Source: Candidatus Kariarchaeota archaeon (GTDB taxonomy: Archaea > Asgardarchaeota > Heimdallarchaeia > Heimdallarchaeales > Kariarchaeaceae). Taken from it: DNA of 5,646 nt. The position numbers and the translations under genes are program-made. The stretch covers positions 1-5,646 of the forward strand of contig JAEOUB010000585.1 of assembly GCA_016839545.1 (NCBI GenBank), given 5' to 3'. Position 1 is the stretch's first letter. Each line of letters begins with the position of its first letter. Shown piece by piece: positions 1 to 5,646 of this stretch. A model generated the notes under the pieces. It had not been told where the DNA came from. It saw only the letters and a list, made by a program, of their open reading frames with translations, and did not search any database.

Positions 1-412
1 AACCCAGTGAAAGGTAGGCCAGATCGTAACCCTGCCTGATGAGTCTGATATCCTCAGCAATTCCCAGCCGGTCTGCCATCTCCTTGAGATCACCCTTTTT
101 CATGCCTGAAAATGTGCACTCATAGGGAGGGAGTGGCGTCATCTCTTCAACAAGGCCAAAGCCGGCCGAGATAATCCTGTAGTCAACCGTGTGACCTAAA
201 TTCCTAAGGATATCCACTGCCCGTGCAATCTTAGTGGCTTGCTGACCTGTGTAGAGGTCACGTGCAGGAAGAGCTCTGGATGCCTGTTGGCTGACATAGC
301 GAGCACGATCTCGATCGGTAATCAGATCACTGCATGTTGCCTGCTCTTCAAAGCTTCCCGCTTTTCCTTTTCCACAGGAATTGATCACAAGGATACGCAT
401 CCATTCGCCCAT
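1..412 (-). CDS. Stand-alone DUF6884/YaaA-like domain protein, 3' end cut by the window
   Basis: An open frame of 137 residues reads leftwards from an ATG at 412 and leaves the window without a stop. An in-frame ATG at 400 (MRILVINSCGKGK) is an alternative start. I prefer 412 because GAGTGA, which also contains the upstream gene's stop, lies 6 bases before it as a weak ribosome-binding site. Visible motifs are a beta strand followed by N-S-C-G-K-G-K (residues 11-17), A-R-D-L-Y-T-G (50-56), I-S-A-G-F-G-L (80-86), L-P-P-Y (94-97) with T-F (100-101), and a late G-Y-D...L-S-L-G (128-137). These follow the order seen in the C-terminal domain of the preceding gene (C-S-K-Q-K, M-Y-A-G, I-S-A-G-Y-G-L, L-P-Y-D-I-T-F, S-T-L-G), so the two are paralogous domains. 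The pattern resembles DUF6884, related to YaaA. The biochemical role is unknown. The six-base gap to the upstream TGT fusion indicates one operon and a shared pathway. Protein length is unknown because the gene is truncated. Confidence 0.85.
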   Translation of the reverse strand, partial: MGEWMRILVINSCGKGKAGSFEEQATCSDLITDRDRARYVSQQASRALPARDLYTGQQATKIARAVDILRNLGHTVDYRIISAGFGLVEEMTPLPPYECTFSGMKKGDLKEMADRLGIAEDIRLIRQGYDLAYLSLG

Positions 413-418
413 GTGATC

Positions 419-2350
419 TCACTCAATTATATCTTCGGAATGAGAAGTGTCACAGAGACAATCAAATTGGTTGTGCCAGAAATCAAAGAATGATCGGGAG
501 CCATGATCAACAAGGTACTGCACATAATTTGCTATGATATTACCCCGTTTATTCCACATATGTCCCAACTGCCTCCCTATCTTGCCCTCTTTGATAAATC
601 TCTCAAATTCATCAAAACAGTAGATCTCCCAGTGTTCATCCTCCCGTTCCCTTGTGGAGAACCATACAAGTTCTCTGACTGCTGGTGTTTTCAAGACAGG
701 TTGGACAATCTCCTGGTAGGTATTTCCCAGAGTTGAGATCACAGTATCATACCTGCCCATGAGAATCAGGTTACGAAGGTCATCCTTTATCCCTGTTATC
801 TCTACCATCCTGTCTACTATCTCAGGAGGTTTGTTTGCAAAGGTGATGTCATAGGGCAATATGTGCTCATCTTCTGCAATGAGGCCATACCCCGCAGAGA
901 TGAAATAATAATCAACTTGTACCGGATATTCACGCAATTGCCCGTAATTCCTTCGGATACGTCTGATCGCTTTTCGAATAATGTCATTCTGTGAACCTGC
1001 GTACATCGCAGAGGCACTGCGTTTGAGATGATGATGCTTCTGATCCATGTGGTACTGCTCCAGCTTGTGCAGGGTATCGGGAGTGAACCGCAGATAGGAG
1101 GGGACAGCTCGAGTCTTCTGCTTGGAGCAGTGATTGAGTATGAGTATCTTGCGGGGTCGGTCAACCACGGATTTCTTTATTCTCTTTGTATGAATCGGTG
1201 AATTTGATCCTGATACTCGACGTGCAGTATCAAGTTCTCCGGCTGAAAGAAACAAGGGCATCTCCTGCTGGATGTAAGATACCTTCTGTGTAATTTTCCC
1301 TGTAGGCTCTCTGCGAGTGAGGTGATAGGGAAAGAATTTCTGTGCAAATTCAGCATTGTTCAGGATACGATCCACGATCACAGTAAACTGATGACAGTTA
1401 TGATAATAGAGGGCAGTCATAAAGGTACCTGACCCGTAGGGTGCCCCTCCTTTGGTCTGATCCATCAACTGACAACCCATACACCCACAGCGATAGAAAA
1501 TATCTGCAGCTTTTCTCACTGCAATCTGATCGCCCTTCCAGGTGATGAACTTGCGAGTTGCAGTGATCCAGTAAATGGCTGAGGTATCAAGGGAGTTGTA
1601 GCTATTGGCGACAAAATAGTCCCCGAGTGCAGAGACAGAGTGGAGCCCAAATGCATGGAGATGACTGCGTTTCATATTTCTCAGAAGGGTCTCAGATTTC
1701 CTGAGGACTTTGTAGTAACGATCACGGTTGGACTTGCGTAGAGGTATCAGTCCTCCACGTGCCACCATTTCGATATCCTGATCAACAATAAATGATGCAA
1801 GATCAAAGATGTCATCAGTCTCTATTCCCTGTAAAGTTGCCATTACCTTTTTCCTGGGAAAATTATCAAGAGTTGTGATCAAGAGTAATCTGATCACCTC
1901 TTTCTTCCGTTCCCGCTCTTCCTTGTCATCTTCTATCAGTATCATTTCATCTGGTGCCACCACCACGTCGGGATCAATAATATCGTAAGCCCTAAGAATA
2001 TCTGTCACGCTTAGATCAGGCAAAATATCAAAATGCGATGCAAAATCAAGTCGTGCTTTTTTTGACTCAATCTCAAAGATACCTGTATCTGCGACTATCT
2101 CGATATCAGATCGCAACCCTACATCTTCAATCAGATATTGACGAAGTGTCTGTCCTGTTCTGTTAAGATACTGGACAAATGAGTCGTTGCGATAGATATC
2201 ATAAGCTGTTACCAGTATTTTCTTTGAGAATGGCCAATTCTGAATCATCGGAGTTTGCATCAGGGGATTGAAAAATGGGAATTTGTAGACTACCGAGTCA
2301 TACCCGGTAGTGGAACTGTACTTTCGACTGACTGTCTGCCAACCAACCAC
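419..2350 (-). CDS. TGT-like base-exchange enzyme fused to a C-terminal DUF6884-like domain
   Basis: This 643-residue protein has two parts. Residues about 40-330 follow the tRNA-guanine transglycosylase barrel: A-D-T-G-I-F (87-92) matches the D-S-G-G-F base-binding motif, D-V-V-V-A-P-D-E (128-135) matches the second conserved Asp motif, and L-Q-G (173-175) and R-G-G-L (198-201) match the substrate loops. G-L-H-S (235-238) leads to D255, which aligns with the nucleophilic Asp. C288, C290 and C293 with H317 or H320 match the zinc site. Known TGTs swap guanine for a 7-deazaguanine such as preQ0 or queuine. Residues about 400-560 are a DUF6884/YaaA-like domain (H-C-S-K-Q-K 407-412, M-Y-A-G 449-452, I-S-A-G-Y-G-L 484-490, L-P-Y-D 498-501). 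No PUA domain is recognisable, unlike typical archaeal tRNA TGT, so the target could be DNA (DpdA-like) or another RNA. The start is GTG at 2350, placed about 24 bases after a TATA box. Later ATGs at residues 31 and 35 would drop a possible N-terminal TGT strand. It is probably co-transcribed with the next DUF6884 gene. Confidence 0.85.
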   Translation of the reverse strand: MVGWQTVSRKYSSTTGYDSVVYKFPFFNPLMQTPMIQNWPFSKKILVTAYDIYRNDSFVQYLNRTGQTLRQYLIEDVGLRSDIEIVADTGIFEIESKKARLDFASHFDILPDLSVTDILRAYDIIDPDVVVAPDEMILIEDDKEERERKKEVIRLLLITTLDNFPRKKVMATLQGIETDDIFDLASFIVDQDIEMVARGGLIPLRKSNRDRYYKVLRKSETLLRNMKRSHLHAFGLHSVSALGDYFVANSYNSLDTSAIYWITATRKFITWKGDQIAVRKAADIFYRCGCMGCQLMDQTKGGAPYGSGTFMTALYYHNCHQFTVIVDRILNNAEFAQKFFPYHLTRREPTGKITQKVSYIQQEMPLFLSAGELDTARRVSGSNSPIHTKRIKKSVVDRPRKILILNHCSKQKTRAVPSYLRFTPDTLHKLEQYHMDQKHHHLKRSASAMYAGSQNDIIRKAIRRIRRNYGQLREYPVQVDYYFISAGYGLIAEDEHILPYDITFANKPPEIVDRMVEITGIKDDLRNLILMGRYDTVISTLGNTYQEIVQPVLKTPAVRELVWFSTREREDEHWEIYCFDEFERFIKEGKIGRQLGHMWNKRGNIIANYVQYLVDHGSRSFFDFWHNQFDCLCDTSHSEDIIE

Positions 2351-2370
2351 GAATGCGTAGATAGACTGCG

Positions 2371-2378
2371 ATATTTAA
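2371..2378 (-). promoter_or_regulatory. TATA box (TTAAATAT) for the TGT-fusion gene
   Basis: On the minus strand the sequence reads CCTTAAATATCG, an archaeal-type TATA element. Its centre is about 24 bases before the GTG at 2350, which would place transcription initiation at or next to the start codon and give a leaderless mRNA. No Shine-Dalgarno precedes the GTG, which agrees with this. The upstream edge (CCTT) is shared with direct-repeat copy 1, so a factor bound to the repeat would touch the TFB-recognition side of this promoter. The assignment rests on motif and spacing only. Confidence 0.55.
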
Positions 2379-2399
2379 GGACAGACAGAACCGAAATTA
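2377..2399 (-). repeat. 23-base direct repeat, copy 1 (downstream of the peptidase, at the TGT promoter)
   Basis: This 23-base sequence (plus strand begins AAGGACAGACAG and ends CCGAAATTA) is identical to 4432-4454 in the same orientation. Similarity extends leftwards: both copies have GAT, two variable bases, then ACTGCGA (here 2360-2371) before a short gap, which is TATTT here and a single C in copy 2. Copy 1 lies between the peptidase stop and the TGT-fusion start and abuts the TATA box. It may be an operator, or the scar of a duplication or insertion involving the peptidase gene. Confidence 0.9.
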
Positions 2400-2410
2400 A
2401 TCGGCTGTCT
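2383..2410 (-). other. Imperfect inverted repeat in the peptidase/TGT intergenic region
   Basis: AGACAG-aa-CCGA (2383-2394) pairs with TCGGCTGTCT (2401-2410) across a six-base AATTAA centre, giving ten base pairs with a two-base bulge on one arm. One arm lies inside direct-repeat copy 1, whereas copy 2 lacks the matching right arm. In the minus-strand transcript it would fold 20 bases after the peptidase stop. No U-rich tract follows, so it is a weak terminator candidate. It could equally be a dimeric regulator site just upstream of the TGT promoter. Confidence 0.45.
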
Positions 2411-2429
2411 ATGATCTTGGGGTATCAGG

Positions 2430-4313
2430 TCAAGAAGGTATGAGAAATCTTCTTCGTATTCGGGTTAGGGTAAAATATACAATGGTGCCAAATACTGCCA
2501 AAATAAGTGTACCTGCAATAATTTCCTGAATTATTTCGGTTGTATCCTTTCCTATAAGTCGGGGAACCCGGTATTCAGGATCAATGACAATATTGGTGGG
2601 TCGTTGATCGCTGGTAAACGTTACAGTTTGGCTTCCTGCCTCAGTGAAATGCACATCAACAAGTTGTGCTCCCTCATCCGTCTGGTATCCTATTGAAGTA
2701 AATATTTCATAATCCCCATCTGCATCGACGTTGACAATAATTTGAGATTCGAAAGTATCACCTGTTTTTGTAATTCTTGTCCTACCAACTCTTAATTCAA
2801 TGACAGCATTGTGTGTACTCCATTGCGCCAGATAATCTTCTACATCAATTTCAGTGTATTTTTCGATGGTATCAAACAAGTCAGTGATATCCACTCCTTG
2901 GGCTCTACCAAGCCAGTATTCTTGTGTGAACTCAATTAATCCATCAAAAAGAGCCTGATGACCTATCTTCAAACGTAATTGTTCCCAGATCATTCCAGCA
3001 TATTCATAGGCCACCCCAACCCATGAGAGGTCTTCTGGGAAAATGTTCGGTACATATTTCAAATTGTACGGTGATTCATTATGTTTGAACTTGGCCATCC
3101 GTTGAAGTCTATCTTTTCGAAGAGCAATCTCTGCATCAGTTCCCAGTATCTGCCCACACGCCCAGGTCGAGAGAAAGTTAGCTCCCCCTTCTTGATAAAA
3201 CAGGAAGTATTCATTCCCTCCCATCCACGTGTCGCCCTGAACAAATCCGTTCCACAGATGGGCCATTTCATGGAAAATAACAGAGAGAAAGAGCGTTTTC
3301 TCCTGAAAATCCGTATCTAAATTGTGATAAAAACTGCTTCTCACGAAAATAGTATCTCTTCGAGGTGTCGCACCAACTGTGGTTTCACCAAGATCCACAA
3401 AGCCTATCTGATAATGTCTGATACCGATATCCCCCATAGTTTCAGTATACAGAAAAATGCCATCCAACATATTTTCAACTAGCTCTTCAGTCATTGTCTC
3501 ACCCTCCAAGGTGAGGAATTCGAGTGAATAATCATTCCTGGATACACTCATGACCTGATACGAATCACAGGCAAAACTTGGTGGTGCAGGTTCAACACTC
3601 GTATAATTCTGGAGGAATTCAACCCGGGTATACTCACCCTCTGATTGGGAAGAGATTTTCTGACCTGATACAAGGCAGCTCATATCACCGGGATGTTTTA
3701 TTACTATGCTATGTGGCGAGGCATACCCCTCAGCTCCAAAATATGGGATCGCCCCACTTGGCCATGCTATTGCACGAATTCCCCGTCTACTCACAGTCAG
3801 GCGAAACATCCCATTACCAACATCATCAGCGATTGCCTCTGGTTTAATGGAATATTCGAGATGCAGGGTAAATTCCTGAGAGGATGTAATTGGATCGTCC
3901 AGAATAACTTGCACAAGAGCAAACATCATACCTGCTTGAAATTCTCGTATGTAATCATAATCCACACCCCAGCTTGTTATTGCTAACTCTTTTGATTGAT
4001 TATCCCATATCTTGATAGTACTTACCAAAAAATCTGAATGAAGGTAAAATGACAATACTTGTAGGTAAGTTCCGACAAATAATGTGATGTTTTGGCTTGA
4101 TTGAAAGCGATTGGCATTCAGATCAATATCAAAAAAGAGGTCATAATAGAGAGGTGTGATGATGCTGGCACTCAAACCTAGATCTGTCGGGATACCATTG
4201 TGATTATCCGATGAAGTTGAATTTGTCTCAGATCCTACAGAATTCGTTAGAGTGAACGGAAGAGAGAATAGGATGAAAATGATCCAATATGTGATAATCT
4301 GGTGCCGCATCAT
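2430..4313 (-). CDS. Secreted, membrane-anchored M1-like zinc metallopeptidase
   Basis: This 627-residue protein has an N-terminal hydrophobic signal segment (about 5-26), a large ectodomain, a single C-terminal membrane span (about 597-617) and a basic R-I-R-R-R tail, so the catalytic part should face outside the cell. Residues about 50-250 resemble the N-terminal beta saddle of M1 peptidases. The catalytic domain holds H-E-M-A-H (348-352), the two zinc histidines plus the catalytic Glu. Y-Q-E-G-G gives E375 as the likely third zinc ligand, and Y436 in Y-E-Y-A-G matches the conserved transition-state Tyr region. Residues about 500-590 look like the M1 beta-sandwich. Two things are odd. The spacing from HEXXH to E375 is 22 residues rather than the usual 18, and the aminopeptidase G-x-M-E-N motif is replaced by G-A-T-P-R (314-318), so aminopeptidase activity is uncertain. 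Several N-glycosylation sequons are present (N31, N75, N105, N236, N412). The start is ATG-ATG at 4313/4310, 27 bases after a TATA box. The natural substrate is unknown. Confidence 0.88.
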   Translation of the reverse strand: MMRHQIITYWIIFILFSLPFTLTNSVGSETNSTSSDNHNGIPTDLGLSASIITPLYYDLFFDIDLNANRFQSSQNITLFVGTYLQVLSFYLHSDFLVSTIKIWDNQSKELAITSWGVDYDYIREFQAGMMFALVQVILDDPITSSQEFTLHLEYSIKPEAIADDVGNGMFRLTVSRRGIRAIAWPSGAIPYFGAEGYASPHSIVIKHPGDMSCLVSGQKISSQSEGEYTRVEFLQNYTSVEPAPPSFACDSYQVMSVSRNDYSLEFLTLEGETMTEELVENMLDGIFLYTETMGDIGIRHYQIGFVDLGETTVGATPRRDTIFVRSSFYHNLDTDFQEKTLFLSVIFHEMAHLWNGFVQGDTWMGGNEYFLFYQEGGANFLSTWACGQILGTDAEIALRKDRLQRMAKFKHNESPYNLKYVPNIFPEDLSWVGVAYEYAGMIWEQLRLKIGHQALFDGLIEFTQEYWLGRAQGVDITDLFDTIEKYTEIDVEDYLAQWSTHNAVIELRVGRTRITKTGDTFESQIIVNVDADGDYEIFTSIGYQTDEGAQLVDVHFTEAGSQTVTFTSDQRPTNIVIDPEYRVPRLIGKDTTEIIQEIIAGTLILAVFGTIVYFTLTRIRRRFLIPS

Positions 4314-4339
4314 ATTAATATACTAATTATAGTAAAGAT

Positions 4340-4347
4340 TATATTAA
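4340..4347 (-). promoter_or_regulatory. TATA box (TTAATATA) for the peptidase gene
   Basis: The minus strand reads TTCCTTAATATAATC. The octamer ends 27 bases before the ATG at 4313, predicting a start site within about five bases of the ATG. No Shine-Dalgarno lies between them. The intergenic stretch from 4348 to 4431 upstream shows no other clear element except direct-repeat copy 2 at its far end. The call is based on motif and spacing only. Confidence 0.55.
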
Positions 4348-4431
4348 GGAATGGATAAGAAACGTGATATTCCATACACACCCCTGTTTTTCTGCTTCTT
4401 AATCAAACATTCAATCTTGATCAACTGCGAC

Positions 4432-4454
4432 AAGGACAGACAGAACCGAAATTA
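4432..4454 (-). repeat. 23-base direct repeat, copy 2 (upstream of the peptidase)
   Basis: This is identical over 23 bases to 2377-2399, with flanking similarity at 4419-4430. It begins four bases after the stop of the 173-residue gene and lies about 85 bases upstream of the peptidase TATA box. Where copy 1 has the TATA core on its downstream side (minus strand CCTTAAATATCGCAGT), this copy reads CCTTGTCGCAGT, so the A/T core is missing. It therefore looks like a decayed duplicate of the promoter of the TGT-fusion gene rather than a working peptidase promoter. Confidence 0.9.
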
Positions 4455-4458
4455 CTCC

Positions 4459-4980
4459 TCATTCCTGAATCTCATAGTTTAGCTTTCTCATTCGAGGATC
4501 AGTGTCGAACAGTAAAATCTGAGCACGTACTTTCGGGGGGCTGGCGATGAAAATTCCCTTTCTGATCCGAAACTCACTGTGTCTCTCATAGTAGTCCATA
4601 ATGGTGTTTCTATCAGTAATTGAAACAAAATAATTCTGCACTATTCCCGTGATTAGACTGTCAAGTTTGTGAAGTTGATCAAACAAGATCATGGCATATT
4701 GACGTCGATTGGGTCCAAGTGTTGACAGGTACTCGGCAGTGGCAGGATGATCACCGATGAATTGCTCTCTTTTGTTTTTGTCAAGAGAGAAGGCAGAACT
4801 CATCACTGCAAACAGTGACTGGGAATTGAGTGTGAACTCTATTGGCAACCCTACAATCTTGTCGAGGCGGTATTCCTTGACCTCGTTGAGTCCTGGATTC
4901 TCTATAAGATACTGGGTGATGATGATTAATTGTGTATCAATATGGGTATCCAACTGTAGCTTGATATCTGTGTCTCCCAC
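4459..4980 (-). CDS. Hypothetical protein, 173 residues, no recognised family
   Basis: I do not recognise this protein. It is a soluble-looking, cysteine-free 173-residue product with no signal peptide or membrane span. The middle (about 52-130) appears mainly helical, with a charged K-N-K-R-E stretch (68-72) and P-N-R-R (90-93). The C-terminal third (about 135-165) looks like beta strands around G-I-F-I-A-S-P-P-K and A-Q-I-L-L-F-D. The start is GTG at 4980, because the next in-frame ATG is at residue 60 and a TATA-like octamer sits about 23 bases upstream. It is divergent from the secreted protein at 5113, and its stop is four bases before direct-repeat copy 2. If the peptidase was inserted later, this gene may once have sat directly upstream of the TGT-fusion gene. 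That is an inference from the repeat only and does not assign a function. Confidence 0.75.
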   Translation of the reverse strand: MGDTDIKLQLDTHIDTQLIIITQYLIENPGLNEVKEYRLDKIVGLPIEFTLNSQSLFAVMSSAFSLDKNKREQFIGDHPATAEYLSTLGPNRRQYAMILFDQLHKLDSLITGIVQNYFVSITDRNTIMDYYERHSEFRIRKGIFIASPPKVRAQILLFDTDPRMRKLNYEIQE

Positions 4981-4999
4981 GTTGAATAGTCCCGTCTGA

Positions 5000-5007
5000 G
5001 ATATAAG
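5000..5007 (-). promoter_or_regulatory. TATA-like element (CTTATATC) for the 173-residue gene
   Basis: The minus strand reads TTTCTTATATCTC, with the octamer centred about 23 bases before the GTG at 4980, again predicting a leaderless transcript. No Shine-Dalgarno precedes the GTG. The match to the archaeal TATA consensus is moderate, and the region is AT-rich, so chance is possible. Confidence 0.45.
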
Positions 5008-5081
5008 AAAGGAATCGTTACAGAAAATTAAAGATAATATTTTACATTATATGTGATATATGATTAATTAAATCCCAATAA

Positions 5082-5093
5082 ACTATTAATAGT
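5082..5093 (+). promoter_or_regulatory. TATA-like element inside a perfect 12-base palindrome, for the secreted protein gene
   Basis: ACTATTAATAGT is its own reverse complement and contains TATTAATA (5084-5091), centred about 25 bases before the ATG at 5113. Spacing fits a TATA box with transcription starting at or very near the ATG. A palindrome centred on the TATA box could bind a dimeric repressor that blocks TBP, but in an AT-rich region it may arise by chance. The rest of the divergent region (5008-5081) is AT-rich and shows nothing else I can name. Confidence 0.45.
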
Positions 5094-5112
5094 GTAGTAA
5101 TACTTCATACCT

Positions 5113-5646
5113 ATGAATAAATTCTATTTTTTCGTAATCGGGATAATATTACTGACAGGTACCACTACAACACAGGCTCTAGATGTTACGCTTGACAAGA
5201 CCAAAATCGGGGTAGAAGTCGGGGACTGGTTTGTTCACGAGGTATTTCAAGCTTATTCGATTGTTGATGGTGTGGTGCAGACAAGCGCGGAATCACCTGG
5301 AGATTTCATTAATTCTACCGTTACAGGTTTTGTTGATGACAATGTAACCATTAGTATCGAACACAACGGTATTGAGACAATTGAGAGCACTAACATGAGT
5401 GATTGGTTGGAGTCCTCCATTATTGTAACAGACTGGAACTATTGGGAACCCTATCACCATGACCGTAGAGCAGGGGGGGAAGATTTCAAGAATAATCCCT
5501 CGGAGTGGCCTGATAGTGTAGTACTCTTTGATCAAAATTATACAGTTGAATTTATTGGTAGCTCATTCTTCACCACCTTTTATCAGCATGTGGAATGGGA
5601 TGATAACAAAGTATTGAAACATTATCAGGAGATAAGTTGGAATATA
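5113..5646 (+). CDS. Secreted protein of unknown function, 3' end cut by the window
   Basis: An open frame of 178 codons runs from ATG at 5113 to the last base without a stop. The N-terminus is a classical signal peptide: a Lys at residue 3, a hydrophobic core (about 4-15) and T-T-T-T-Q-A, with likely cleavage after A22. No lipobox Cys is present. The mature part is rich in acidic, aromatic and beta-prone residues, starts with G-V-E-V-G-D-W-F (33-40), and carries four N-glycosylation sequons (N67, N77, N94, N142), consistent with an exposed, glycosylated archaeal surface protein. A C-terminal anchor may lie beyond the window. I recognise no enzyme motif. It is transcribed divergently from the 173-residue gene, and the coding frame is clean throughout the visible part. 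Confidence 0.82.
   Translation, partial: MNKFYFFVIGIILLTGTTTTQALDVTLDKTKIGVEVGDWFVHEVFQAYSIVDGVVQTSAESPGDFINSTVTGFVDDNVTISIEHNGIETIESTNMSDWLESSIIVTDWNYWEPYHHDRRAGGEDFKNNPSEWPDSVVLFDQNYTVEFIGSSFFTTFYQHVEWDDNKVLKHYQEISWNI

Noticed and set aside
239..736. Two plus-strand open frames (239-493 and 503-736)
   Set aside because: They lie antisense to the DUF6884-like gene and the TGT fusion, whose motifs are clear. Their translations look like no family and they have no promoter.
817..1164. A 115-residue minus-strand frame inside the TGT-fusion gene
   Set aside because: It overlaps the DUF6884-like domain in another frame. The translation is low in recognisable structure and Arg/Ser-rich, as expected of a shadow.
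2383..2410. The intergenic hairpin as a strong transcription terminator
   Set aside because: No U-rich tract follows it on the minus strand, and the bulged stem is equally consistent with a protein-binding site.
2255..2443. Plus-strand frame of 62 residues across the peptidase/TGT intergenic region
   Set aside because: It covers the promoter, the repeat and both gene ends antisense. It is too short and lacks any motif.
3059..3986. Several frames within the peptidase gene on both strands
   Set aside because: They overlap the HEXXH catalytic region or the N-terminal beta domain of a well-supported gene.
2377..4454. The direct repeats as ends of an insertion sequence or a CRISPR array
   Set aside because: There is no transposase, no terminal inverted repeats were seen at the segment ends, and two copies 2 kb apart are not a CRISPR array.
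5293..5535. Minus-strand 80-residue frame opposite the secreted protein gene
   Set aside because: The plus-strand frame has a signal peptide, sequons and a promoter, while the antisense frame has none of these.

Overview
The window looks archaeal. Four gene starts each have a TATA-like octamer centred about 24-30 bases upstream, and none has a strong Shine-Dalgarno. Two genes start with GTG. One secreted protease has a C-terminal membrane anchor, and both exported proteins carry many N-glycosylation sequons. The overall style (moderately AT-rich, large glycosylated ectodomain proteins, a TGT-family paralogue) fits an Asgard-type or related uncultured archaeon, but no marker gene here proves the lineage.

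Layout: four genes lie on the minus strand and one on the plus strand. In minus-strand reading order they are: (i) a 173-residue protein of unknown function (4459-4980); (ii) a 627-residue membrane-anchored M1-like (gluzincin) metallopeptidase (2430-4313); (iii) a 643-residue fusion of a tRNA-guanine transglycosylase (TGT)-like domain with a C-terminal DUF6884/YaaA-like domain (419-2350); (iv) a second, stand-alone DUF6884-like protein that starts 6 bases after (iii) stops and runs off the window start (1-412). On the plus strand, a secreted protein of unknown function starts at 5113 and runs off the window end. It shares a 132-base AT-rich divergent promoter region with (i).

The most notable part is the pair (iii)+(iv). 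The TGT-like domain keeps the family's catalytic aspartates and the Cys-x-Cys-x2-Cys zinc site, but has a DUF6884-like domain where archaeal tRNA enzymes usually carry PUA. The next gene encodes another copy of that same domain. This suggests a two-gene 7-deazaguanine base-exchange/modification module acting on DNA (compare DpdA) or RNA (compare TGT plus ArcS). The substrate cannot be read from the sequence.

The peptidase gene, with its own promoter, is bracketed by an exact 23-base direct repeat whose two copies lie 2055 bases apart. Similarity continues through the promoter region of (iii), and the upstream copy lacks the TATA core. This suggests that the peptidase was inserted, or arose with a segmental duplication, between (i) and (iii), or that the two sites share a regulator. 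No RNA genes, CRISPR arrays or insertion sequences were seen. The only intergenic stretches are short (79, 145 and 132 bases) and are described as promoters, repeats or a hairpin.
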